64,000 nucleotides of DNA. Source: Nyssa sinensis. Its lineage: Eukaryota; Streptophyta; Magnoliopsida; Cornales; Nyssaceae. Position 1 is the first letter of the stretch. Each line of letters opens with the position of its first letter. This document shows positions 50,303 through 62,300 of the stretch, in pieces. The translations under genes and the position numbers were made by a program. The DNA is taken from the NCBI GenBank assembly GCA_008638375.1, contig CM018050.1, positions 24,354,216-24,418,215 of the forward strand, read 5' to 3'. Under the pieces are notes generated by a model. The model was not told the origin of the DNA. It was given only the letters and a program-made list of their open reading frames with translations, and ran no database searches.

Positions 50303-53152
50303 TACTCTAAAATAACAAAAGCACAAGTACGCTGTAAAGTTTTAGGTGCAGTTGTGGTCCAACTATTGTTTTTGACTTCACAATCAACTAAAGTGAACAA
50401 TGTGAAAGAAATGTCAAAATTTCGGTTGTTGAGCTACATGAAGTTACAATGGATGTAAAATATTGGCTTTTGACTTTAGTCTTTCACAATTACGAAAATT
50501 GAATTATTTAAGTACTAACATTAAAAGAAGACAGGTAGGTGACATTTTTTGAAGCAATTTTGGTTCAGATATTATCTTTGATTACACATGCACTTGACAT
50601 GAACAAGGTAAGTGAAATGACAAAACTTTGGTTGTTGGGTTACATGAAATGAAGTGATGTTAAGTATCGACTTTGGATATCAATCTTTGATAATTAAGGA
50701 AATTGAAATATTGTAGTACTCCAAAATTAAAATAGGACAGGTGGGTAATGTTTCAAATGCACTTGTGGCTCAAATATTGTCTCTAATTACACATGTACTT
50801 GACGTGAATAAGGTGAAGGAAATGAAAAAACTTGGGTTGTTGGACTGCAAGAAATTAAGTGATGTTAAATATCGGCTTTTGATATAACACTTTCATAATT
50901 AAGAAAATTGAATTATTCTAGTATGCCAACATTAAAATAGGACAGATAGGTAATGTTTCACATGCAGTTGTGGTTAAGATATTCTCTCTTGTTACACAAG
51001 CACTTGACGTGAACAGTGCAAAGAAAATGACAAAACATTGATTGTTGGGCGGCATGAAATTAAGTGATGTTATATGTCGTCTTTTCATATCAATTTTTCG
51101 TAATTAAGGAAATTGAAATATTCATGTACTCCAACATTAAAATAGGAAAATAGATATTGCTTCAGATGCAATTGTGGTTGTCTTTGATTACACATGTACT
51201 TGACATGAACAAGGCAAAGGAAATGACAAAACTTTGGTTGTTGGGCTGCATGAAATTAAATGATGTTACATATGGGCTTCTCATATCAGTCTTTCGTAAT
51301 TAAGGATATTGTCTTTGATTACACATGCACTTGACGTAATGACACAACTGTTGGGCTACATGAAAGGAAGTGATGTTAAATATAGACTTTTGACATTAGT
51401 GTCCCGTAATTAAAGAAATTGAATTATTTTAGTACTTTATCATTAAAATAGGACATGTATGTAACATTTGATATGCAATTGTGGTTCAGCTCTTGTCACT
51501 GATTACACATGCATTTGACGTGAACAAGGGGAAGGGGGTGAAAAAACCTTAAGTTGTTGGACTGCATTTAATGAAGTGATGTTAAATATCGGCTTTTGAT
51601 ATCAATCTTTCGTAGTTAAGGAAATTGAATTATTGTAGTATTCCAGCATTAAAATAGGGTAAGCAGGTAACGTTTTAGATGTGGTTCAGATATTTTCTCT
51701 AATTACATATGCACTTAATGTGAATAAGGTGAAAGAAATGACAAAACTTTGGTTGTTAGACTGCATCAAAAGAAGTAATGTTAAATATCAGCTTTTGATA
51801 TTAATCTTTTGTAATTATGAAAATTGAATTATTCTAGTGTTCCAACATTAAAATATGATAGATAGGTTTCATATGCAATTATGGTTAAGATATTTTATCT
51901 AGTTACACATGCACTTGACGTGAACGAGGCGAATGAAATGACAAAACTTTGTTTGTTGGGTTACATGAAATGAAGTGATGTTAAATATCGATTTTTGATA
52001 TCAATCTTTTGTAATTAAAGAAATTAAATTATTCTAGTACATTAAAATAGGACAAATAAATAACATGATCAACAAGGCGAAGCAAATGACCGAACTTTAA
52101 TTGGATGGATGCGTGAAGTGAAGTGGTGTTACATATCGTCTTTTGACATCAATCTTTCATAGCGAGGACAATTGAGTTACTCTAGTAATCTTACCCTACA
52201 ACATATATAACTATCGGTTTTTGATATTAATCCTTCGTAATCAAGGATTTGAATTCTTTCAGTACTCTAACATCACAGTAGGACAACTTTTCAGATGCAA
52301 TTGTAGTTTTATCTATCTCACATGCAATTTAGGAGAACAAGGCGAATGGAACGACGGCAGCTTTATTGTTACCAATCTCTAGTAATCAAGGGAACTAGCA
52401 ATCTAACCTAACAAAGGAAGATGGAAAACAATTCAGATGCAAATTGTTGTCCAACTGCAGTTTCCAATTTAATAAATTCATGTGAAATCAACACTAAGAT
52501 TGTATGGCTGCATGCATGTAGTTAAATTCCGTAATCAAGGCAATTGAATTATTTTAGTAATCTAACCATATGATAAGGTTTTCAGACACATGTGCCTCCA
52601 AATTTACAACGTAAACAAGGTGAAAGCAATGAATAATCTGGGCTCTTTGAATTAAAGATTTACTATAAATATTGCAAATCAATATGTATCAATCTTTCGT
52701 AATCAAGTTAGTTGAACTATCGCCTACAAACACGGGAAAGACAATTACAAAACTTTGATTGCATGAAGTGAAGATCTTTTTTAAAAAATAAAATCGACTT
52801 TTGATTTTAGTCTTTCAAAATCTATTCAATTAATGAAATTAGGACAGGTAGGTAACAGTTTAGATGCAGTAGTGGTTCAGATATCATCTCTGATTACATG
52901 TGCACTTAACATGAATAAGGCAAAGGAAATGACAAAACTTTGGTTGTTGGTTACATGAAATTAAGTTATGTTAAATATTGGCTTCATATAAGTCTTTTCT
53001 AATTAAGGAAAATGAATTATTCCAATACTCTAACATTAAAATAGGACAGATAGATAACATTTCAGATGTAGTTGTGATTCAGAGATTACACAAACACTTG
53101 AAATGGAAAAGGCATAGAAAATGACAAAACTTTGGTTGTTGGGCTGCATGAA
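50303..53152 (+). repeat. Tandem array 2: ~200-bp monomers, more decayed
   Basis: Same monomer family and orientation as array 1. Marks lie at 50303, 50513, 50717, 50922, 51127, about 51305 (truncated), 51433, 51639, 51838 and 52038, mostly 199-210 bp apart. From about 52150 to 52790 the monomers are badly eroded. Two well-preserved ones (about 52835 and 53026) close the array at 53152. The clear a-b-c order of array 1 is not kept. Confidence 0.88.
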
Positions 53153-53339
53153 ATACCAAAAAATATTCTCTTAAAAAACATAACACAATTTGATTTTAAA
53201 ATACCAAAGAATAACAAAAATAACAGGATTTCCTATCTTTTTTTACCTTAACTCAATAAGATAAAATTTTACATTTTTTACCCTAACGATAGGATATGAA
53301 TGTAAGATAAAAATTTATCTACTTGAAAAATTTTATGTA

Positions 53340-53865
53340 TATGAATGTAAGGTAAAAATTTATCCACCTGAAAAAAATTATGTAACTATAAGAACTATAA
53401 CTAAAATGCATGTATTTATCACACTAAAACTCAAATTTATCATGTATTAATCAATAATTAAGTGACTATACTAGAGAGTTTATACTACTTAAATTCTTTT
53501 TTTAATTCCAATTACGGCTCCTATGTTGAAAGGGTACTGAATGGAATTGATTTTGGATATATTGCTAAATTGAATTGAATTCTAATTCTAAAAAGATACT
53601 TCTGCGTGTTAAACTTTTTTTCAAATTTCTATTAAGCTTCATAAGTTGAAATAATCCAAAATTGAATTGATTTTTTAAAAGGATTCCTAAATTTAACTGA
53701 TTTCTGAATTTAAAATGTATCATTTCGATTTTTTATAATAATTTCTAGGTTGATTTGATTTGTGATTTTAAAATAATAATTTCGTTAATAAAACCAAAAT
53801 AAGATTCTTAATATTTTTAATTGAAGATGAATGAGGGAGAAAGAGAGAACACCACTCATCTTCCC

Positions 53866-53919
<54 letters not shown>

Positions 53920-55373
53920 GTATGTAAATATTTTTAAAAACATTAATTTTGATTCCTAAGTTAAAGAATCTTTTGTTGAATTAATTTTTTATTTTAAAAT
54001 GAAATCTTATTCATTTTGATCAAATTCGTAAACTGAAGAAACTGTAAAAAAAAAAAAAAAAAATTACTTTTGTTTGTCACTTTCCCTACTTGTGTTTAAT
54101 TTTTTAAATTTCAATTAACATTCTTAAATCAAAATGATCCTAAATTAATTGATTTTTTTTTTATAAGATTTCTGAATTGAATTGATTTGTGATTTCAAAA
54201 AGGTTAAATATTAATTTTTGATAAAATTCTTAAATTGAATTGATTTGATATTTTAGACATTGTTTGGACTGTCAGATAAAAAGCTAAGATTGGATAGAAT
54301 ATAATTAGATTAGATAGGATATAAAATTGGGTGAGATATTTAATATTTTAATCTACTGTTTAGAACTAACTTGAATAAAAGACATGAATATGTTGTTATA
54401 TATATATATATATATATATATTTTCAAATAGATGCATACAAGCTATCTAAAATTAAAATTTTATTTACAAATAAATTGCAAAATTTAATAACTATAATCA
54501 CAATATTTTAGAATGTGATTGTGTAAACATCATTCAGAATATAGTAATCTCTCATTATTAGAGTGACTAAAAAACAAAAATTACTGTATTACCAAGAATC
54601 ATCTAAATTAATGATTAAATAAATGTATATATTGCTACTGTTATATTCAGACACACACACACATACATACATACATGTAAGGTAAAAATTTATTCACCTG
54701 AAAAAAATTATGTAACTACAAGAACTATAACTAAAATGCATGTATTTATCACAATAAAATTCAAATTTATCATGTATTAATCAATAATTAAGTGACTATA
54801 TATACTAGAGAGTTTATACTACTTCAATTCTTTTTTTAATTCCAATTAAGGCTCCTATGTTGAAAGGGTACTGAATGGAATAGATTTTGGATATGATTGC
54901 TAAATTGAATTGAATTCTAATTCTAAAAGATACTTTTATTCCCCCTCCCTGCGTGTTAAACTTTTTTTCAAATTTCTATTAAGCTTCATAAGTTGAAATA
55001 ATCCAAAATTGAATTGATTTTTTTAAAGGATTCCTAAATTTAACTGATTTCTGAATTTAAAATGTATAATTTTGATTTTTTATAATAATTTCTAGGTTGA
55101 TTTGATTTGTGATTTTAAAATAATAATTTCGTTAATTAAACAAAAGTAAGATTCTTAATATTGTTAATTGTAGATGAATGAGGGAGAAAAAGAGGAGAAA
55201 GAGAGAGCACTACTCTCTCTCTCTCTTTCGACGTATGTAAATATTTTTAAAAACATTCATTTTGATTCCTGTGTTGAAAATAATTTCTAAGTTAAAGAAT
55301 CTTTTGTTGAAATAATTTTTTGTTTTAAAATGAAATCTTATTCATTTTGATAAAATTCGTCAACTGAAGAAAC

Positions 55374-55421
<48 letters not shown>

Positions 55422-56095
55422 ACTTTTGTTTGTCCCTTTCCCTACTTGTGTTTAATTTTTTAAATTTCATTTAACATTCTTAAATCGAAATGATCCTAAA
55501 TTGAATTACTGTTTTTTTTTTTTTTGGATAAGATTCCTGAATTGAATTGATTTGTGATTTCAAAAAGGTTAAATATTATTTTTTTGATAAAATTCTTAAA
55601 TTGAATTGATTTGTTATTTTAGACATTGTTTGGACCGTCGAATAAGAAAGTAAGATTGGATAGAATATAATTGAATAAGATAGGATATAAAATTGGGTGA
55701 GATATTTAATATTTCAATCTAGTATTTAGAACTAACTCGAATAAAAGACATGAATATGTTGTTATATGTCAATTCCGTGTTTGGATGTTTCGGATATAAT
55801 TATTTTTTATTTTCTTATTTATTATATTTTTCTAGGTCTTCAAAAATTATTTTTCTGAAAGTCATTTATATATATATATATATATATATATTTTCAAATA
55901 TATGCATATATCTAAAATTAAAATTTTATTTACAAATGAATTGCAAAATCTAATAACTCTAATCACAATATTTTTGAATGTGATTGTGCAAACATCATTC
56001 ACAATATAGTAATCTCTCATTATTAGGGTGACTAAAAAAAAAATTATCGTTTTACCAAGATTAAATAAATGTATATATTGCTATTGTTATATTCA

Positions 56096-56130
<35 letters not shown>
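53340..56130 (+). repeat. Tandem duplication of ~1.35 kb
   Basis: Copy 1 (about 53340-54674) and copy 2 (about 54675-56130) share 90% or more by eye, from ATGTAAGGTAAAAATTTAT to TTATATTCAGACACACAC. Differences are mainly in simple tracts: (CT)n at 53870-53917 against a much shorter run near 55213, A18 against A43 (55377-55419), (TA)n, and about 95 bp present only in copy 2 (55768-55862). No coding region is visible. Confidence 0.88.
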
Positions 56131-56149
<19 letters not shown>

Positions 56150-57205
56150 ACGTACAGTTCATTTATTGATATAAAAAATACATTAAAAATTTTGGAACGT
56201 ATAAAAAAAAAATTCAACTCAACTCAACAAAGTATTATCCCAATTACTTGGGATCGGCTAATCCAAAAAAAAAATTGAACACTGAAATAAAAGGAGAAAA
56301 ATATGGTTTTTTAACTTGATTCTTTGACGTATTTATCTCTCTATATTTTAGTGTTGCAATTCTTTTTTGATGATGTGGTATTGTATTTTTATCTTAATGG
56401 GATGTGATAACTTAAATACCACCACCTCTTGATATTATTTATATCTCACTCGGGTGGGATATAAATGCTCCACCCGAGTGAGATATAAGAATCTAATTAA
56501 AATTCAAAAATGTTAAAGTCACAAAATTTTGGACACAAATCTGTATAAAATGTCTAGTTAATTATATAAGAAAAAATGTTTAACATAATAGATATTGGCA
56601 TCCAATTTTTCACTCTTAAAGACAAAATGATGAGATGCATATACATTTATTATAAAAGATCTCGTTAACCAGTATTTAGGAGGAGGAGTAGGAAGAAAAT
56701 AGAGTAAAAAAACTCATTATATATAACTTTACTCTAATTATAATTGTTTTCCTTGTCAATTATGTGAATTCCTATTTAAGTAGAGGATAAATTTGTCAAT
56801 ATATTACAGTGACACATAGTAATTGTATGGTATAATAATTAAGATAATATGAGTATATTAAATTTACCTGTTTAAGTTTAACTTGGTCAAGTAGATAGCT
56901 GAGTTTTCAAGTCAGGTATGATAATTTTTTTTTTTTATTTAAGTATGTGTTACAATTTTAATATGTCACAAATCATATCAATATCACGTGAATATTTACT
57001 TTGAACTAAAAAATAAAAAACAAAAGAAAATAATGGGTAATATATATATTACAAATTGTATTTAATACATGTAACTAATTAGAAAGAAGTTTCTACTAGC
57101 GGATAGGGAGCAAAGTATTTAATACATTTATGCGGTTTGCTTTCTAGTTGTGAAGGGTAATTTGGAGTTTCTCTTTAAAATTAAGGAGAGGTGACCCACG
57201 GACTA
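56131..57205. other. AT-rich spacer upstream of the DUF247 gene
   Basis: (TA)n at 56127-56148 and scattered poly-A tracts. 'ctcactcgggtgggatataaatgctccacccgagtgag' at 56447-56484 forms a near-perfect inverted repeat. Otherwise nothing is recognised. Confidence 0.6.
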
Positions 57206-57210
57206 AAAAT

Positions 57211-57218
57211 TATAAATA
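57211..57218 (+). promoter_or_regulatory. TATA box of the DUF247 gene
   Basis: TATAAATA lies 216 bases before the start codon, giving an expected 5' leader of about 180 bases. 'tttggcatgcag' at 57391-57402 looks like a splice acceptor, so a leader intron is possible. Confidence 0.55.
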
Positions 57219-57426
57219 GTGGTACAAGGCTTATCAGTAATCACGATAGGCCAGCCCTTGACAAAAGTCCTTCTGCTGCTTTCGCATACTAGAGTATCAT
57301 ATCACTTTGGTTTGTAAACTTGTAGTTGCATGTTTCATTTCACTCTTCACTAAAGTGTACATATATAGATTAATAGACTTTTTCATCTGTTTGGCATGCA
57401 GGTTGTAGTGGTTTTCACATAAAAAG

Positions 57427-58703
57427 ATGGCCAGTAGCTATGCCGTAATCGAAAATCTACAGGAGCAGTCGCAGTCGACCACACAGGGAGTCCAGAAGGT
57501 GTCTAGCTCATCTCCAAGGTGGAGCATTTACAAAGTTCACGAGGACATTCGTAACTTCAATAAAGATGCGTACAGCCCCCTTACCATCTCTATAGGACCT
57601 TTTCACTCGAGCAATCAAGAACCGAAAACAATGGAAGCCGACAAAAGACAATACATGAACTCTTTTCTCAAACGTATAGATGTAAAACAAGAAGAAATGC
57701 GTGTTTGCCCTGAAGCTTATGATTACTACCGAGGAAGCAGTTACGACGAAAAAAGTCTATCAGAAAGATTGCTACTCGACAGTTGCTTTATTGTTGAACT
57801 TTTTCTCAGGCAACAAGGTTGGGTTCACCCTACTGAAGAGGATAAAATAATTAAAAATCCTTCGAAGATCTTGCTTGTCCAACGTGACTTGCTACTACTA
57901 GAGAACCAGATTCCATTCTGTGTCCTGAAACAGCTGTATAGTCAGTATAGAGATAAGGAGTACCATATTGAGCGCGATAGTTTGTTCTCGCTTACCCAGC
58001 TTGCTCTTAAATTTTTCCAATCAATCTTACCAGGTGTCAATCCACAAGCACTCAAAAGGAATAACAATGCTGATATCGTGCATTTGCTTGATCTTGTCCA
58101 CAAATGCTACGAAGCCTCTATGCAGAAGCCCAGGTCTGGTTCTTCAGAAGTTGATATATAAAAAAAGCCACACAACTTGCAGACGCTGGTATCCAGTTCA
58201 AATCACTTACCTCCAAGAATATATTTAATATAGAGTTCACGGATGGGGTTCTTAAAATTCCGCAGCTCTGTGTAGATGACATGATCGAACCACTCTTTAG
58301 GAACCTCATTGCCTTGGAGCAGTGTTGCAGTGAGCGTAGACAGCTGATGTCATCATATGCCTTGCTTATGGATCGCCTTATTAATACCTCTGAAGACGTA
58401 GAGTTACTAGAGGATAATTTAATTATAAGAAATAATTTGGGTTGTAATCAAGATGTCGCTAATCTATTCAACAATCTATGTAAGGGAGTTAACGTTAATC
58501 CAACGGACTACATTTTCGCGGGGCTGTCTGCAAAAGTTAACCGTTATTGCAGCCAATTGTGGAGCAAAATGAGAGCAAACTTTAAACGCAAGTATTACTC
58601 CAATCCTGTCAATTTCGCAGCGTTTGCTCTTGCGATTGTGGCCCTCCTTTTTACCATATTGCAAACTGTATACACAATTGCTACTTACTATTATACTCTC
58701 TAA
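57427..58703 (+). pseudogene. DUF247 / UPF0481 membrane protein gene, frameshifted
   Basis: The start AAGATGGCC opens a 244-codon frame ending at 58161; the family's second half continues in another frame from about 58158 to the stop at 58703. Family hallmarks are present in order: SIYKVHEDIR, SPLTISIGPFH (near residue 52), LLLDSCFIVELFL, RDLLLLENQIPFCVL (near 158), then after the break ATQLADAGIQF, EPLFRNLIALEQC and a C-terminal membrane helix (FAAFALAIVALLFTILQTVYTIA). Joined length would be about 425 residues, normal for the family. The break lies in GATATATA followed by an A run; two extra bases (TA) there explain it. DUF247 proteins are plant-specific; some are self-incompatibility determinants in grasses, but most have no known role. 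A sequencing error is possible. Confidence 0.85.
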
Positions 58704-58829
58704 TCCTCGTACCTGCTTATTCCGTCCGCCAAGTGGAATTAGTTTGTTTCTTGCAGTAAGTTACCGGTGTAAGTTTGTTTGTTTGTTATTGTGGTCTTGT
58801 TTGGCCATATGTAATCGTACGTATTGTAT
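58704..58829 (+). other. DUF247 3' flank, interrupted by copia 3
   Basis: Only 126 bases separate the DUF247 stop codon from the 5' LTR of the next element. The original continuation is at 63938-64000. The 3' UTR and polyadenylation region of the gene are therefore probably split by the insertion. Confidence 0.7.
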
Positions 58830-59305
58830 TGTGAGCCAATTAAACCAAGTTATATTTTTAGTAGGATTTTTAAAGTTGAGTTATGGTAGTAGTAGGTTTT
58901 GATTTATTTTAATCCTAATGAGACTAGGAGTCCTTGTCCTAGTGGAAGTGATATTTTAATTCAATTAGACTTAGAAATCCTAATTGTATTAGGATTAGGC
59001 TTTACATAATTTATATATATATAGGTGTGTAGCCGTGTGGTAGAGTGTGCCAAGGTGTGTGTGCTGGTAGCCGTAGCCAAGAAAACAGTGGCCGTAAGTT
59101 GCTGAAGCAAAATTGCTCAGCTTTGTTTTGGTTTATATAAAAGCTTTGATTACACGTTTATCGAGATAATTTTGTTCTTTGATATTAAATTCTATTCCAT
59201 TCAGTATCTTTGTTTCATTGTTTCCTTCAGCCAGAATTCATTCTTTTGTTATACAGTGGGAAGTAATTTCTTTCAACAAGTTTTAAATTATTTTTGGGTC
59301 CAACA
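58830..59305 (+). repeat. 5' LTR of copia 3
   Basis: The 476-bp block ends GGGTCCAACA, with the PBS TGGTATCAGAGC at 59308-59319. A promoter-like TATATAAAAG at 59134-59143 lies in a suitable position for the element's transcript. Confidence 0.93.
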
Positions 59306-59345
59306 ATTGGTATCAGAGCTTGGTTATTTTTTTTGATTCGTGAAG

Positions 59346-62300
59346 ATGACTTCAATTATTTGTATGGTATATAAATTTGATGGGAAATCTCCATTTTATA
59401 TTTGGGAGAATACGATGATGACTTTTTTTGGTTCAAGTGGTTTGACGATGAAATTCATTAAGGAAGAGCTTGCAGCAGATGCAGATGAGGCAACAAGGCA
59501 AGTACACTTCAAAACTTTAAATTGTATTCATCAAGCTTTAGATATTTCTGTTCTTAGTAAAATTTCTCATGTTCAGTCTGCGAAACAAGCATGGGATATT
59601 CTTACAAAAATATATGTTGGTGTTGATAAGGTGAAAAAGGCTAGATTACAAAAATTGCATAGAGATTTTGAGTTGTTGCAGATGGAAAAATCAGAAACGA
59701 TTTTTGAGTATTTTTCGCGGACCGCGGCACTTGTTAATGAGATGAGGACTAATGGTGAACAAATAACAGACCGTCAAATTGTTGAAAAAATTCTTCGAAG
59801 CTTGACACTGCGGTTTGAATATAAAGTGACAGCTATTGAAGAGTCGGCTAACTTGGAGTCCATGACAGTGGATGAATTACAAGGTTCGTTGACAGTTCAT
59901 GAACAACGCTTGAATGAGAGATCAAAAAATTTTGTGGAGGAAGCTTTGCAAGCTCAATTAAATTTAAAGAATGAAAAAGGCGAGTCTCAAAATAATGGAG
60001 GATGTAATCAACGTTTTCAAGGCTACCAGAATAGAGGGCAGAATCACAACAATAGAGGAGGCAGAGGCAATAATGGGCAAAACAGATTTGGTGGAGGAAG
60101 AGGCAGAGGCAACCAGTGGCAGAACAACAATCAGTGGCAAAATAATAATTGGCAGCACAGACCAGTCCAAGGAAGAGGAGATGGTAACAATTCTAATCCA
60201 CAATCTCATAAATCTAATATTCAATGTTTTAATTGTGGCAAGTTTGGGCATAAAAAGTCTGAGTGCAGATCTAGAAGGCCAAATAATAGAGATCATCAAG
60301 CTAATGTTGCTGAAAATAATCCTGGTGGTAATAATGAAGTAGAAACCGTGTTGTTGGCTTGTAATGTTGTGGATAATGATGATGGTGCTAAGTGGTATTT
60401 AGACACTGGTTGTAGTAATCACATGTGTGGTGAGAAAGACATGTTTTCTGATTTGGATGAGTCCGTTCGATCAGAGGTAAAGTTTGGAAACAATTCAAAG
60501 ATACCTGTGATGGGTAAAGGCAAAATAGCAATCAAATTGAAGAATGGGTCTCACAAGTATATTTCAGATGTGTTTTATGTACCAGGTTTGAAACAAAATT
60601 TGTTGAGTATGGGGCAACTTTCAGAAAGAGGTTATGATATGCGAATCCACCATGGAGTTTGCACAATTAATGATGACCGTTTGGGGCTAATAGCAAAGGT
60701 AAATATGACTCAAAATCGTTTATTTCCATTGAGTATTAAATGTGAGAATTTACCTTGCTTTAGTTCTATGATTGATGATGATAGTTGGTTATGGCATATG
60801 CGATTTGGGCATGTAAATTTTGGCAGTCTTAATTTTCTTGCTAGAAAACATTGGGTTTCTGGTTTGCCTGTTATTGATATCCCAAATAGAGTTTGTGAAA
60901 CTTGTGTAATGGGAAAGAAACATAGAGATGCTTTTCCTACAGGAAATTCATGGAGAGCTAAGAGGCCTTTGGAGTTAATACACTCAGATTTGTGCTCAGT
61001 GGAGGTACCTTCTAATGGTGGCAGTAAGTACTTTATTACTTTTATTGATGATTTTAGCAGAAAAACATGGGTTTATTTTTTGCAACATAAATCTGATGCT
61101 TGTGATACTTTTAAAAAATTCAAGGCTTATGTTGAAAAGCGAAGTGGATTTCAAATTAAGACTTTAAGAACTGACAGGGGTACAAAATATCTTGTTTGTG
61201 ATGATTTTTTGGAGACACATGGTATTAGGCATCAGTTGACTGCTAGATATACTCCACAACAAAACGGAGTGGCGGAAAGAAAGAATAGAACTGTTATGGA
61301 TATGGTTAGATGCATGATGAAATTTAAAAATTTGCCTAAAGGATTTTGGGCTGAAGCGGTTGCTTGTGCTATTTATGTTTTGAATATGTGTCCTACTAGA
61401 AGTGTTTCTAACAAAACCCCGCAGGAAGCTTGGAGTGGACAGAAGCCTGTAATTAAACACCTAAGGGTGTTTGGATGCATTGCATATGCTCATGTGCCAG
61501 ATCATCTTAGAAAGAAACTTGATGATAGAGGTGAAAAATGTATTTTTATTGGCTACAGTCAATTGTCAAAAGCCTACAAGTTGTATAATCCAATAACAGA
61601 GAAGGTGGTTATTAGTCGTGATGTGACTTTTGATGAGCAAGGAGTTTGGGATTGGTCTCAGAATGATCAAATTCAGCCACCTTTAATTTTTAATAATGCA
61701 GATCCGTAGATTGAAGTTCAGAGTGAGCCTCAGATTAGTGATCCTCCATCTTCAGATGTGTCATCATCTCATGCAGAGTCCTCCAGGCGTCCTCAACGCC
61801 AACGCCACTTGCCTGCTCGCTTACAGGATTATGTTGTTGGTAGTGATAATGAGCCAACTAATGAAGATTTAGTGAATTTTGCTTTATTTGCAGATTGTGA
61901 TCCAGTGACTTTTGAAGAAGCCTCTCGTGATGATCATTGGATTAAAGTCATGGATGATGAGATCCATGCAATTGAGAAAAACAACACATGGCAACTTACT
62001 ACTCTTCCTAGTGGTAAGAAACTAATTGGTGTGAAGTGAGTGTACAAGACAAAGTATAAGCCCAATGGTGAGGTAGATCGCTTTAAAGCGAGATTGGTGG
62101 CTAAAGGTTACAAACAAAAGCCAGGTATTGATTATTTTGAGGTGTTTGCTCCAGTTGCTAGACTTGATACTGTTCGTATGTTTGTTTATCTTGCTGCTCA
62201 AAATAATTGGAGAATTTTTCAAATGGATGTAAAATCTGCTTTCTTGAATGGTATACTTGAAGAAGAGGTTTATGTTGAGCAACCTGCTGGCTATGTGATA

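Noticed and set aside
44334..53152. CRISPR-like regular repeats
   Set aside because: Monomers of ~200 bp are contiguous with no unique spacers, no cas genes are present, and the DNA is clearly nuclear plant DNA.
56875..56920. Possible SINE head ('taacttggtcaagtagatagctgag')
   Set aside because: Only one half of the promoter pattern is visible and no borders were found.
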